This document shows positions 1-8,198 of a stretch of DNA of 57,005 bases, piece by piece. Positions within the stretch are counted from its first letter, which is position 1; every line of letters starts with the position of its first letter. Made by a program: the position numbers and the translations under genes. Source of the DNA: Denitrobaculum tricleocarpae (GTDB taxonomy: Bacteria > Pseudomonadota > Alphaproteobacteria > Kiloniellales > Kiloniellaceae); NCBI RefSeq assembly GCF_007004665.1, contig NZ_ML660068.1, positions 1 to 57,005 of the forward strand, in the 5' to 3' direction. A model generated the notes under the pieces. It saw only the letters and a program-made list of their open reading frames with translations, did not search any database and had not been told where the DNA came from.

Positions 1-48
1 GATCCGAGACCACTCTTCGTCGCTTAGATAAAATAACTTTCTGCCCAT
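1..48 (-). CDS. Transposase N-terminus, probable IS5-family (partial)
   Basis: Only the first 16 codons are in the window; the gene runs off the left edge. The translation, MGRKLFYLSDEEWSRI, has the pattern (aromatic-LSDEEW-x-RI) that opens many IS5-family transposases. The ATG at 46-48 (minus strand) follows a strong ribosome binding site, AGGAGG, read from 53-58 on the minus strand. The family call rests on a short match from memory, so it is moderate. Confidence 0.5.
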   Translation of the reverse strand, partial: MGRKLFYLSDEEWSRI

Positions 49-124
49 CCAAACCTCCTATCATCAGAAAGCTTGAATCACAGTTCCAATGTCACGAAAA
101 GCACCAATTGAGTACAGACCCTAG
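1..124. mobile_element. Possible IS5-type element end with CTAG target
   Basis: The transposase start is followed outward by about 70 bases of non-coding sequence ending near position 120. Read from the outside on the minus strand the end would begin GGGTCTGTACTCAATTGG, which looks like an insertion-sequence terminal repeat. CTAG at 121-124 fits the YTAR target preference of part of the IS5 family. The other end lies outside the window, so neither the inverted repeat nor the target duplication can be confirmed. Confidence 0.35.
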
Positions 125-220
125 AGCTGCCGCGACCGGTCTGCACAGGCGCAGACCGCAAACTATGACCTCCGCGGCGCAGGTATGCCGCGGGATGCAG
201 ATACAGGGAGATAGAGATCT

Positions 221-1234
221 ATGATCCGTTTTTCATGGAAAACAGCAGCTTTGGCGGGCCTTGCCATCACATTCGCGGGTGCAGAGGTCATGGCAGCCAC
301 GACCTGGAACGCCTCGCTATGGGGCAAGCGCCGGGCCTTTACCGAGCATATGGAAAAGCTCTCCGAACTGGTTGCTCAAAAATCCAACGGCGAGTTCCAG
401 ATTAAACTTCACTACGGTGCCGCGCTGTCGAAGAACCGGGAAAACCTTGATGGTATTTCCATCGGTGCCTTCGAAATGGCGCAGTTCTGCGCGGGTTACC
501 ACCGCGACAAAAATCCGACCATTACCGTCCTTGAACTGCCGTTCCTGGGTGTGACGACACTGGAGCAGGAGATCAAGCTCTCCAATGCAGTCTACAGCCA
601 TCCGGCCACCCAGAAGGACCTGGCCCGCTGGAATGCCAAGCTTCTGATGCCCTCGCCGATGCCGCAGTACAACGTGGCCGGCACGGGCGCCGCGCCCACC
701 AGCCTCGCTGACTTCGACGGCATGCGCATCCGGGCGACCGGTGGTATCGGCCAAGCCTTCAAGACGGTCGGCGCGGTTCCAACCTCGGTGACCTCTTCCG
801 AGGCTTATAACGCGCTGGAATCCGGTGTGGTCGATTCGGTCGCTTTCGCACCGCACGCCCATCTGGCGTTCCGGACCGTCGATATCGCCAAGTGGTGGAC
901 GACCAACCTGAACCCGGGGACTGTGAACTGCCCGATCGTCGCCAATATCGATTCATTCGAGGCGCTTTCTGACGAGAACAAAGAGATCCTGATGAGCTCG
1001 ATCCCGGAGGCTCTGGACCACTATCTGGCCAAATACGGCGAGGTCTATGACAAGTGGGGTCCAGTGCTGGAGGAGAACGGCGTTCAGAAAATTGATTTTC
1101 CTCAGGCTGAGATCGATGCTTTCCGCGAGTCCGCGGCGACGCCTGCGCGCGAAGCCTGGATCAAGGATATGGAAGCCAAAGGTGTTCCAGCTCAGGAACT
1201 CTATGATCTGGTTGTTAAAACCCTGAACGAATAG
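221..1234 (+). CDS. dctP: TRAP transporter solute-binding protein (DctP family)
   Basis: Periplasmic binding protein of a tripartite ATP-independent periplasmic transporter. Residues 1-25 form a signal peptide ending AEVMA-A. The protein has the usual DctP length (337 aa) and the conserved FDGMRIRATGG stretch near residue 165-175, whose arginine normally binds the substrate carboxylate. The ATG is preceded by AGGGAGATAGAG. The small and large permeases follow, so this is the first gene of a complete P-Q-M operon. The substrate cannot be read from the sequence. The divergent Lrp and arginine catabolic genes just downstream hint at an amino-acid-related acid, but that is only context. Confidence 0.9.
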   Translation: MIRFSWKTAALAGLAITFAGAEVMAATTWNASLWGKRRAFTEHMEKLSELVAQKSNGEFQIKLHYGAALSKNRENLDGISIGAFEMAQFCAGYHRDKNPTITVLELPFLGVTTLEQEIKLSNAVYSHPATQKDLARWNAKLLMPSPMPQYNVAGTGAAPTSLADFDGMRIRATGGIGQAFKTVGAVPTSVTSSEAYNALESGVVDSVAFAPHAHLAFRTVDIAKWWTTNLNPGTVNCPIVANIDSFEALSDENKEILMSSIPEALDHYLAKYGEVYDKWGPVLEENGVQKIDFPQAEIDAFRESAATPAREAWIKDMEAKGVPAQELYDLVVKTLNE

Positions 1235-1259
1235 TTTGCTTTAGGCAGACATATATCCT

Positions 1260-1283
1260 CGGCCCCTGCTGATGCGGGGGCCG
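1260..1283 (+). terminator. Hairpin between dctP and dctQ
   Basis: CGGCCCC (1260-1266) pairs with GGGGCCG (1277-1283) around a 10-base loop. A weak T-rich stretch follows (ttgcctttt). Its position right after the binding-protein gene suggests partial termination or mRNA stabilisation that lets the binding protein exceed the permeases. Confidence 0.5.
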
Positions 1284-1305
1284 TTGCCTTTTCCGGGGGA
1301 CACTC

Positions 1306-1980
1306 ATGGCCAGCACCACCGTACGGACTGACGATTCGCTGCTCTCCAAAGCGGATCGGCAAATTTTCCGTGTCGAATCGACCCTTAATCTGATGGCCGG
1401 ACTGGTCGTCTTCACGCTGATGATCCTGGCGGTCGCCCAGATCGTCGGGCGCAAAGTCTTCAACCTGCCGATCCCCGGTTTCATCGACTGGGTCGAGCAG
1501 TTCATGGTGGTCTTCGCGTTCCTGGGTGTGGCCTATTGCCAACGGCTTGGCGGGCATATCCGCATGGACATCCTGATCGGCAGGGTGCGTGGCCGTCCGC
1601 TCTGGCTGGCGGAGGTCGTGGGCGTGCTTCTCATGATGATTGCGGTCGGGGCTCTGGTCTACGGTTCCTATCTTCATTTCGAACGGGCCCTCACGATCGG
1701 TGATTCGACCATCGACATCGCACTGCCCACCTGGCCCGCGAAGCTGATGGTGCCGGTTGCGCTGGGACTGCTGTGGCTGCGGTTACTGGTTCAGCTGATT
1801 GGCTACGGGCGGGCATTCATCAACGGCGAAGAGATCCCCATCGCCGTCCCCATGATCGAGGACGCCGCCGCCGTTGCCAAGCGCGAGGCGGAAGAAGCCA
1901 TGGGGCTCAGTCTCGATGAACTCGAGGGACGTGGCAAAGACCCTGATGGAGGTGATAAGGACAAGGGGGCACGGTCATGA
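1306..1980 (+). CDS. dctQ: TRAP transporter small permease (DctQ family)
   Basis: Four-helix small membrane subunit of a TRAP transporter, 224 aa. Hydrophobic segments are visible around residues 28-50, 63-85, 100-125 and 140-165. The C-terminus is long, charged and acidic (rich in E, D, K) and probably cytoplasmic. The start is supported by GGGGGA about six bases upstream. The stop codon overlaps the next gene's start in ATGA (1977-1980), indicating translational coupling with the large permease. Confidence 0.88.
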   Translation: MASTTVRTDDSLLSKADRQIFRVESTLNLMAGLVVFTLMILAVAQIVGRKVFNLPIPGFIDWVEQFMVVFAFLGVAYCQRLGGHIRMDILIGRVRGRPLWLAEVVGVLLMMIAVGALVYGSYLHFERALTIGDSTIDIALPTWPAKLMVPVALGLLWLRLLVQLIGYGRAFINGEEIPIAVPMIEDAAAVAKREAEEAMGLSLDELEGRGKDPDGGDKDKGARS

Positions 1981-3305
1981 CCCCATTTGAGATTGGTCTC
2001 CTCTTTTCAGGTCTGCTGGTCGTTCTGGTCCTGATCGGCGTGCGGGTGGCCTTCGCGGCGGCTCTGATCGGCCTGTTCGGCCTGATCACCATTCAGGCGC
2101 AGCGCCTGGGCTTTGACAAAGGTCTGCTGGTCGCGATCAAGCTGGCGGGCACCATTCCGCATTCCAAGTCCACGACCTATGCCCTGTCGCTGATCCCGAC
2201 CTTCATTCTGATCGGTTATCTCGCCTATTACGCCGGCCTGACCAAGAGCCTCTTTGAAGCCGCCAAGCGCTGGGTCGGCTGGCTGCCGGGCGGGCTGGGC
2301 GTCGCAACGGTCTTCGCCACGGCCGGTTTCGCCGCGGTTTCGGGCGCGTCGGTCGCGACCTCGGCGGTCTTTGCCCGCATTGCGATCCCGGAAATGCTGA
2401 AGGTCGGCTACGACAAAGCCTTCGCCGCCGGCGTGGTTGCCGCGGGCGGGACACTGGCCTCGCTGATACCGCCCTCGGCGATCCTGGTGATCTACGCGAT
2501 CATCGTGGAGCAGTCGGTCGGGCAGCTTCTGCTGGCGGGCTTCCTGCCGGGTGCTGTCTCGGCACTGATCTACGCGGGGATCGTCATCGGCCTCGCCAAG
2601 TGGCGGAAAGACCTCGGGCCGCCGGTCGGCGGCTTCACCTGGCGTCAGCGCTTCGAGAGCCTGCCGGGTGCCATGCCGATTTTCGCAGTGGTCGCGATCA
2701 TCATCTACTGCATCTATTTCGGCTGGGGCACGCCGACCGAAGCCGGCGCATTGGGCGCCTTCGTGGTGCTGGTCATGGCCGTCTGGAAGGGCATGCGCTG
2801 GGGCGAACTCAAGGGCGCCCTGATGGAGAGCGCCAAATTGACGGTGATGATCTTCACCATCATCTGGGGTGTCCTGCTCTATGTGCGCTTCCTGGGTTTC
2901 GCCGGCCTGCCGGAGACCTTCGCGGAATGGATTGCCGGACTGGATCAGCCCCGTATCGTGACCCTGCTGATGATCCTGGCGGCCTATGCGATCCTGGGCA
3001 TGTTCATGGACGCGATCGGCATGCTGCTGCTGACCTTGCCGGTGGTCTATCCCGCGGTGATCGCGCTGGGCTACGACCCGATCTGGTTCGGGATCATCGT
3101 GGTGAAGATGGCCGAGCTCTGCCTGATCACACCGCCCATCGGGCTCAACTGTTTCGTGGTGGCGGGGGTCAGACCGGACATATCGGTGCAGGATGTCTTC
3201 AAGGGGGCATCGCCGTTTTTCATCGCGGACGTTCTGACCGTTGCCGTGCTGATCGCTTTCCCTGAAATCGTGCTGTGGCTGCCGAACAAGATTGCCGGGG
3301 GCTGA
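1977..3305 (+). CDS. dctM: TRAP transporter large permease (DctM family)
   Basis: Ion-coupled translocation subunit, 442 aa, the normal DctM length, hydrophobic throughout with about 12 predicted membrane spans. Characteristic stretches include GASVATSAVFARIAIPEM near residue 125-145, SLIPPSAILVIYAI near residue 160 and ITPPIGLNCFVV near the C-terminus. It starts inside the stop of the small permease (ATGA). The gene ends 36 bases from the end of the convergent Lrp-type regulator. With its partners it imports an unidentified organic acid using a sodium or proton gradient. Confidence 0.92.
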   Translation: MTPFEIGLLFSGLLVVLVLIGVRVAFAAALIGLFGLITIQAQRLGFDKGLLVAIKLAGTIPHSKSTTYALSLIPTFILIGYLAYYAGLTKSLFEAAKRWVGWLPGGLGVATVFATAGFAAVSGASVATSAVFARIAIPEMLKVGYDKAFAAGVVAAGGTLASLIPPSAILVIYAIIVEQSVGQLLLAGFLPGAVSALIYAGIVIGLAKWRKDLGPPVGGFTWRQRFESLPGAMPIFAVVAIIIYCIYFGWGTPTEAGALGAFVVLVMAVWKGMRWGELKGALMESAKLTVMIFTIIWGVLLYVRFLGFAGLPETFAEWIAGLDQPRIVTLLMILAAYAILGMFMDAIGMLLLTLPVVYPAVIALGYDPIWFGIIVVKMAELCLITPPIGLNCFVVAGVRPDISVQDVFKGASPFFIADVLTVAVLIAFPEIVLWLPNKIAGG

Positions 3306-3340
3306 CAGAGAAAGAGGCTGACGGAGAGCGGATCGGATCT

Positions 3341-3829
3341 CTATTGCCGGACAAGGCGTTCGAGCGCGACGCCTTTGCTCTCCTTGGTCGCCTGCAGCAC
3401 CACATGGCTGCTGAGGTTCAGGCCTTCCGGCCCCGTGGCCAGCAGGTGATCGCTGATCGCCGTGTAGGTCCCGATATCGCTGCAGACAAAGCGTAGCAGA
3501 TAGTCGAACTGACCGCTGACCTTGTGGCATTCCACCAGCTCGGGAATGTCCGCGACCGCGGCTTCAAAAGCACCGAACGCCCCTTTTTCGTGGCTTGAGA
3601 GGCTGACGCTGACGAAGACCGTGATCGTCTGCGCGACGCGTTCCAGGTCGATGTGGCAGCTATAGCCCTTGATGACCCCGAGCTTTTCAAGCCGCCTGAC
3701 CCGTTGCAGGCAGGGACTGGGGGACAATCCGACCCTTTCCGAGAGCGCCTGATTGGTGATCCGGCCGTCATCCTGCAGTGTCGCCAGGATCTTGAGATCG
3801 ATCCGGTCCAGTTCATTATGCTGTGTCAC
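3341..3829 (-). CDS. Lrp/AsnC-family transcriptional regulator
   Basis: 162 aa, the typical Lrp size. The N-terminal winged helix-turn-helix (about residues 9-60, ILATLQDDGRITNQALSERV... with LSPSPCLQRVRRLE) is followed by an Lrp-type ligand/oligomerisation domain (about 70-150). The start is GTG with AAGGA seven bases upstream. It is divergent from arginase, separated by 218 bp that holds a 13-bp direct repeat. This suggests it senses an amino acid such as arginine or ornithine and controls the arginase/ornithine aminotransferase genes. It could also control the convergent TRAP operon. Confidence 0.9.
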   Translation of the reverse strand: MTQHNELDRIDLKILATLQDDGRITNQALSERVGLSPSPCLQRVRRLEKLGVIKGYSCHIDLERVAQTITVFVSVSLSSHEKGAFGAFEAAVADIPELVECHKVSGQFDYLLRFVCSDIGTYTAISDHLLATGPEGLNLSSHVVLQATKESKGVALERLVRQ

Positions 3830-3841
3830 TTAGCTTCCTTC

Positions 3842-3888
3842 GCTGAATTCCCAGCGTTTGCGCCCTGGATATTCTGCTGAATTCCCAG
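3842..3888. promoter_or_regulatory. Candidate Lrp-type operator (13-bp direct repeat)
   Basis: GCTGAATTCCCAG occurs at 3842-3854 and again at 3876-3888. The start-to-start distance is 34 bp, about three helical turns, so both copies would face the same side of the DNA. The pair lies just upstream of the regulator's GTG start at 3829, in the gap to the divergent arginase gene. Multiple phased sites near the regulator's own start are typical of Lrp/AsnC autoregulation. Binding is inferred. Confidence 0.5.
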
Positions 3889-4047
3889 AATTATTGGGTT
3901 TTTAATGCTTTCGTAAGTTACAGCAGTTTCTGCTGTCATGCCAGAGCTGTCCGGCAGGTCCTACTTGCAGCCGCAATATCTTCGGCAGCACATGAGCCCG
4001 GGTATCTGGCATCCTTGACCCGGGTTTGAACGATAGGATCGCTTTTC

Positions 4048-5046
4048 ATGGTGGCTGGAACCGAAATTCTGGAGCGTGCGTCCTCTGGCGGCGATGCCGC
4101 GGTCGATACCTCGAGTACTTTATCGGCGGATATGTCGAATCAGATCGGATTGATCGGTGTCCCGACCGACGTCGGGGCCGGTGTCCGCGGTGCCTGCCTT
4201 GGGCCCGAAGCCCTCAGGATCGCGGGCCTTGCCAAGGCCCTGACGGGGCTTGGCCATAAGGTCTCGGATCTGGGCGACCTCGACGGGCCCCCCAATCCTG
4301 ACGAGCAGCCGGGTAACGGCTGCCGCAATCTGCGTGAGGTCAGCACCTGGTGCCGTCTCCTGCGCGACCGCGTGACCGATGTTGCCGGTCAGGGCATGAC
4401 ACCTGTCGTGCTGGGCGGCGATCATTGCATCGCCATGGGCTCTATTGCCGGCATCGCCAAGCACTGCAGCGCCTCTGGGCAGCCGCTCTATGTGCTTTGG
4501 TTCGACGCCCATACGGATTTCAACACGCCCCTGTCGTCGCCCTCCGGCAATGTCCACGGCATGCCGATCGCCGCGCTCTGCGGGCGCATCAAGGACTCCG
4601 AGTTCGATCTGGGTGTCCCGACCCCTGTCGTCGACCCCAGCAGGATCAACCTCTTTGGGATCCGTTCCGTCGATCATATCGAGAAGGCGACCCTGGTCGA
4701 CAGTGGTTTGAAGGTCTTCGATATGCGCGCGATCGACGAGCGCAGCACCTTCACCATCATGCGCGAGATCCTGGACGAGGTGACGGCGGCCAAGGGGCAT
4801 CTGCACGTCAGCCTGGACGTGGACTTCCTGGATCCCAGCATTGCGCCGGGCGTCGGCACGACCGTTCCGGGCGGCGTCACCTACCGCGAGGCGCATCTTT
4901 GCATGGAGATGATTGCGGAGTCCGGGCTGATGGGGTCGCTGGATCTGGTCGAGCTCAATCCGCTGCTCGACGAAAAAAACAAGTCCGCCGAACTGCTGGT
5001 CGATCTGACCGGCAGTCTCTTCGGCAAGGCGACCCTGCACCGCTGA
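4048..5046 (+). CDS. rocF: Arginase
   Basis: Hydrolyses L-arginine to L-ornithine and urea, a cytosolic Mn2+ enzyme. The three ureohydrolase metal motifs are present: GGDHC (about residue 126), DAHTDFN (about 153) and SLDVDFLDP (about 255). The C-terminal ELNPLLDEKN is also typical. The ORF gives 332 aa; arginases are about 300-310, so the first 28 residues are extra. An in-frame ATG at 4132 (MSNQIGLIGVPTD) may be the true start, but it lacks a good ribosome site, whereas 4048 has AGGA upstream. The ornithine aminotransferase gene follows 35 bases later, giving arginine to ornithine to glutamate semialdehyde. Confidence 0.93.
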   Translation: MVAGTEILERASSGGDAAVDTSSTLSADMSNQIGLIGVPTDVGAGVRGACLGPEALRIAGLAKALTGLGHKVSDLGDLDGPPNPDEQPGNGCRNLREVSTWCRLLRDRVTDVAGQGMTPVVLGGDHCIAMGSIAGIAKHCSASGQPLYVLWFDAHTDFNTPLSSPSGNVHGMPIAALCGRIKDSEFDLGVPTPVVDPSRINLFGIRSVDHIEKATLVDSGLKVFDMRAIDERSTFTIMREILDEVTAAKGHLHVSLDVDFLDPSIAPGVGTTVPGGVTYREAHLCMEMIAESGLMGSLDLVELNPLLDEKNKSAELLVDLTGSLFGKATLHR

Positions 5047-5081
5047 AGTGCGGCGCGCCGGCAAATCTTTGGAGATGAGAG

Positions 5082-6290
5082 ATGGAACTGAATCCCAAAC
5101 AACTGGTCGCGGTCGAGGCGGAACTTGGCGCCCATAACTATAAGCCGCTCGACGTGGTGCTCTCCCGGGGCGAGGGGATCTGGGTCTGGGATGCGGACGG
5201 CAAGCGCTACATGGATTGCCTTTCGGCCTATTCAGCGGTCAATCAGGGACACTGCCATCCGAAGATCCGGGAAGCGCTGATCGAGCAGTCCGGACGTCTT
5301 GCCCTGACCTCGCGCGCCTTTCACAACGATCAATTGGCGCTCTTCTATCAGGAGGTCTGCGAGCTCACCAATTCTCACAAGGTCCTGCCCATGAACAGTG
5401 GGGCCGAAGCGGTGGAGAGCGCCATCAAGGCGGTGCGCAAGTGGGGCTATGAGGTCAAGCGTGTTCCGGACAATCAGGCCGAAATCATCGTCTGCAGCGA
5501 CAATTTCCATGGACGGACCATCACCATCGTCGGCTTCAGCACCGACCCGGCGGCGCGCAACCACTTCGGGCCCTTCGCGCCCGGCTTCAAGGTGGTTCCC
5601 TTCGGCGATGCTGAGGCCCTGGAAGCGGCTATCACACCCACCACCGTCGGCTTCCTGGTCGAACCGATCCAGGGCGAGGCCGGCGTGATCATTCCGCCCG
5701 ACGGTTATCTGAAGCAGGTCCGCGAGATCTGCAGCCGGGAAAACGTCGTCCTGATCCTGGATGAGATCCAAACCGGCCTGGGCCGGACAGGCAAACTCCT
5801 GGCCGAGGAACACGAGGAGATCGAGGCTGATCTGACCCTGGTCGGCAAGGCGCTTTCCGGTGGTTTTTATCCGGTTTCCGCCGTGCTTTCGAACTCGGAA
5901 GTGCTGGGTGTGCTCAAACCGGGTCAGCATGGCTCGACCTTCGGCGGCAATCCCATGGCCTGCGCCGTGGCCCGGGCGGCCCTGCGCGTGCTGATCGAAG
6001 AGGGTATGATCGAAAACGCCGAGAAGATGGGAGACCATTTCCTCGACGGCCTGAAGAGCATCCGCAACAACCTGGTCAAGGAAGTGCGGGGCCGCGGCCT
6101 GATGCTTGCGGTCGAATTCCATCGTGAAGCAGGGGGCGCCCGGCAGTACTGCGAAGCGCTCCGCGAATCAGGAATCCTCTGCAAGGAAACCCATGTCGAT
6201 ACCATCCGCTTCGCGCCGCCGCTGATCATCGACAAAGACCAGATCGATTGGGCCCTGGAGCGCATCGCGCCGGTCCTGCGCATGCAATAA
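5082..6290 (+). CDS. rocD: Ornithine aminotransferase
   Basis: Class III PLP aminotransferase of 402 aa converting ornithine plus 2-oxoglutarate to glutamate-5-semialdehyde plus glutamate. [13 protein letters not shown] (about residue 105) and [14 protein letters not shown] (about 225) are PLP-binding blocks. K256 in [17 protein letters not shown] is the Schiff-base lysine. GGAGATGAGAG precedes the ATG. It directly follows arginase, as in other arginase-pathway operons, which makes ornithine the likely substrate rather than another omega-amino acid. Confidence 0.93.
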   Translation: MELNPKQLVAVEAELGAHNYKPLDVVLSRGEGIWVWDADGKRYMDCLSAYSAVNQGHCHPKIREALIEQSGRLALTSRAFHNDQLALFYQEVCELTNSHKVLPMNSGAEAVESAIKAVRKWGYEVKRVPDNQAEIIVCSDNFHGRTITIVGFSTDPAARNHFGPFAPGFKVVPFGDAEALEAAITPTTVGFLVEPIQGEAGVIIPPDGYLKQVREICSRENVVLILDEIQTGLGRTGKLLAEEHEEIEADLTLVGKALSGGFYPVSAVLSNSEVLGVLKPGQHGSTFGGNPMACAVARAALRVLIEEGMIENAEKMGDHFLDGLKSIRNNLVKEVRGRGLMLAVEFHREAGGARQYCEALRESGILCKETHVDTIRFAPPLIIDKDQIDWALERIAPVLRMQ

Positions 6291-6308
6291 CCGCTATGGC
6301 GCGGAGGT

Positions 6309-6884
6309 TCAGTCCTCGTCGCCGGTAAAGCGGATAATGCGGTGAAAATAGCGGCGCAGCGCCTCGTTGCGTTCCGGCCGGGCGTTGGTGGAAAAGATCA
6401 CCAGGTCCGCATGACGCTCCATCCGCTCGAGCAGGTAGGAGACCTCTTGGTTGGCGTAGCGGTCATGGCTGTCCTTGACCTCTGTGCGTTTGCCGAAGAG
6501 CGCATCCGCTTCGTCGAAGAACAGCAGCCAGTTCTCGGCCTCGGCCCGTTCAAGCAGTTTGCTGAGGTTTTTTTCCGTTTCGCCGATATAGCGTGAGATC
6601 AGATTGGGCAGATCGACATAGACCACGCGGCGGCCGTTCTTTTGACCGAGCAGCAGCGCCGCAAGCGTCTTGCCGGTGCCCGGCGGGCCGGAAAAGAGAA
6701 CGCGGTAGCTCTCCGCTTTGCCCGCACGGCGCAGGCTTTGCTCTTCCTTGCGGAGTTCCGCCAGTTCGACTTTGATCTTCTTGAAAGCGCCGACGTCCTG
6801 CCAGTTCAATTCGGTTGTCAGTTCTCGCGCCGGAAAGGATCTTCCGAAAGCCTTGAGATCATTCGCCTGGATTCTTGGCGTCAT
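6309..6884 (-). CDS. Small orphan AAA+ ATPase
   Basis: 191 aa containing a single AAA+ core. Walker A GPPGTGKT is at 66-73, Walker B LLFFDEAD at about 120-127, sensor-1 asparagine in STNARP at 167 and a paired arginine (RR 177-178) as likely arginine finger. The protein stops at RIIRFTGDED, where family members normally continue into the C-terminal helical lid, and it has no N-terminal substrate-binding domain. It resembles the ATPase module of CDC48-like proteins associated with contractile-injection or phage-tail loci, but no such genes are nearby. It may be a minimal ATPase acting with a partner elsewhere, or a remnant. Its partner and function are unknown. Confidence 0.75.
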   Translation of the reverse strand: MTPRIQANDLKAFGRSFPARELTTELNWQDVGAFKKIKVELAELRKEEQSLRRAGKAESYRVLFSGPPGTGKTLAALLLGQKNGRRVVYVDLPNLISRYIGETEKNLSKLLERAEAENWLLFFDEADALFGKRTEVKDSHDRYANQEVSYLLERMERHADLVIFSTNARPERNEALRRYFHRIIRFTGDED

Positions 6885-7045
6885 ATCACGTCCCCTCTCT
6901 CCATCAAGCGCCGAATGTCTTTTCTCCCCGACTCATCCGCGTCCGAATGCACGTATTCTCGCATGATTGGCCGCGAGTATAGCTCATTTTTTGAGAGATC
7001 CACCAAATTGCGATCTCGGTGCGGTCCGGCGCTGTGTGAGAAAAA

Positions 7046-7072
7046 GAGCCGCCGGATGTGGAATCCGGCGGC
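7046..7072 (-). terminator. Rho-independent terminator of the second TRAP operon
   Basis: GCCGCCGGAT (7048-7057) pairs perfectly with ATCCGGCGGC (7063-7072) around a 5-base loop. On the minus strand the stem is followed by CTCTTTTTC. It lies 31 bases past the stop of the TRAP binding protein, so it ends the minus-strand cluster. Confidence 0.8.
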
Positions 7073-7102
7073 CCATTGAGGTTTTCGACAGGGGTATGAC
7101 CG

Positions 7103-8176
7103 CTATTTCGCGGCTTCTTCGAACTCGGCCGTCAACTTGGCTTCACAGTCGTTGACTGCGGTCTGCGCGGCATTAATCCATTCATTGCCGAAGTTCTTCG
7201 CATACCAGTCCCAGACCGGCTGCGCGGCTTTCTGGAAGGCCGCTTTCTCCTCGGCGGTCGGTGAGTAGATCGTGCCTCCGGCTTCCTTGAAGGTCTCGAA
7301 GGCATCCACGCCCTTGCGCATGGGCAGGACACGGGCCGTCTGCTTCAGGAACTGGAAGCCGTCATAGACGATCCGCTGATGTTCCGGGCTCAAGTCCTGG
7401 AACGCGTCTTCGTTCATCCACCAGAGCGCGGCCATATAGGCGTGGCCATCGAGCGAGATGTACTTGAGGTGATCCTGGAACTTCATGTTCACGATGTCGG
7501 TGATGCCGTTCTTGGTGCCCTCCACGACGCCGGTGCCCAGCGAGGTGTAAACCTCCGGCCAGGCGATCGGGGTCGGGTTGCCGCCCAGGGACTTCACCAG
7601 TTCGATCTGAATATCGGCGCCGATGGTGCGCAGCTTCAGACCGTCGACGTCATCAGGTGTTTTGACCTGTTTGCTGGTGGTCGCGATGTTGCGCCAGCCG
7701 CCGGTGTTGGAGACCACCATCAGTCTGGCCGCACCGACGTCCTGCAGCACCGCGGCTCGGATTTTGCTGACCAGCGGGCCGTCAAAGACGCATTCCGCCA
7801 CCCGGTCGTTGGGCAGCAGATAGGGCAGATCCAGGAACTGGGCAGGCGGGTACCAGCCCGCGAGACCGCCGTTGGTGGTGATGTAAATCTCCAGCCGGCC
7901 ATCCAGCAGAGCTTCCGAGCATTCGTCCGCGTTGGAGCAGAAGCGCCCCGACGGGAAGATCTCGACCTCGATCGCGCCGTTGGAGGCACTCTCGACGTAG
8001 TTCTTAAGCACCAGAGAGCCGTCATAGTCCTCGTCGTCCGGTGAGCCGAGAAACGCGATTTTCAAAGTCGTATCCGCGGCCATCGCCGGGGTGGTATTGA
8101 TCGCTATCCCACTCAGGGCCGCTGCCCCGAAGCCGAAGGCGGCCGTGGTGGCGGCTAGTTTTTTCCAGGTCATCAT
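7103..8176 (-). CDS. dctP: TRAP transporter solute-binding protein (DctP family)
   Basis: 357 aa periplasmic binding protein with a signal peptide of about 33 residues (ends TTPAMA-ADTT). Conserved DctP features include VDGLKLRTIGADIQIE near residue 180, which carries the substrate-binding arginine. GGGAGGTAA precedes the ATG; the second codon is also ATG (8173). It is the last gene of the minus-strand cluster, after large and small permeases, and is followed by a strong terminator. If the cluster handles an anionic sugar (see findings), this protein is the likely receptor, since TRAP receptors usually bind organic anions. Confidence 0.9.
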   Translation of the reverse strand: MMTWKKLAATTAAFGFGAAALSGIAINTTPAMAADTTLKIAFLGSPDDEDYDGSLVLKNYVESASNGAIEVEIFPSGRFCSNADECSEALLDGRLEIYITTNGGLAGWYPPAQFLDLPYLLPNDRVAECVFDGPLVSKIRAAVLQDVGAARLMVVSNTGGWRNIATTSKQVKTPDDVDGLKLRTIGADIQIELVKSLGGNPTPIAWPEVYTSLGTGVVEGTKNGITDIVNMKFQDHLKYISLDGHAYMAALWWMNEDAFQDLSPEHQRIVYDGFQFLKQTARVLPMRKGVDAFETFKEAGGTIYSPTAEEKAAFQKAAQPVWDWYAKNFGNEWINAAQTAVNDCEAKLTAEFEEAAK

Positions 8177-8198
8177 CCCATTTACCTCCCTATTCTTG

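Noticed and set aside
2007-3530. Long open frame (507 codons) on the minus strand
   Set aside because: It is antisense to dctM, with Arg/Gln/His/Asp-rich composition and no recognisable domain.
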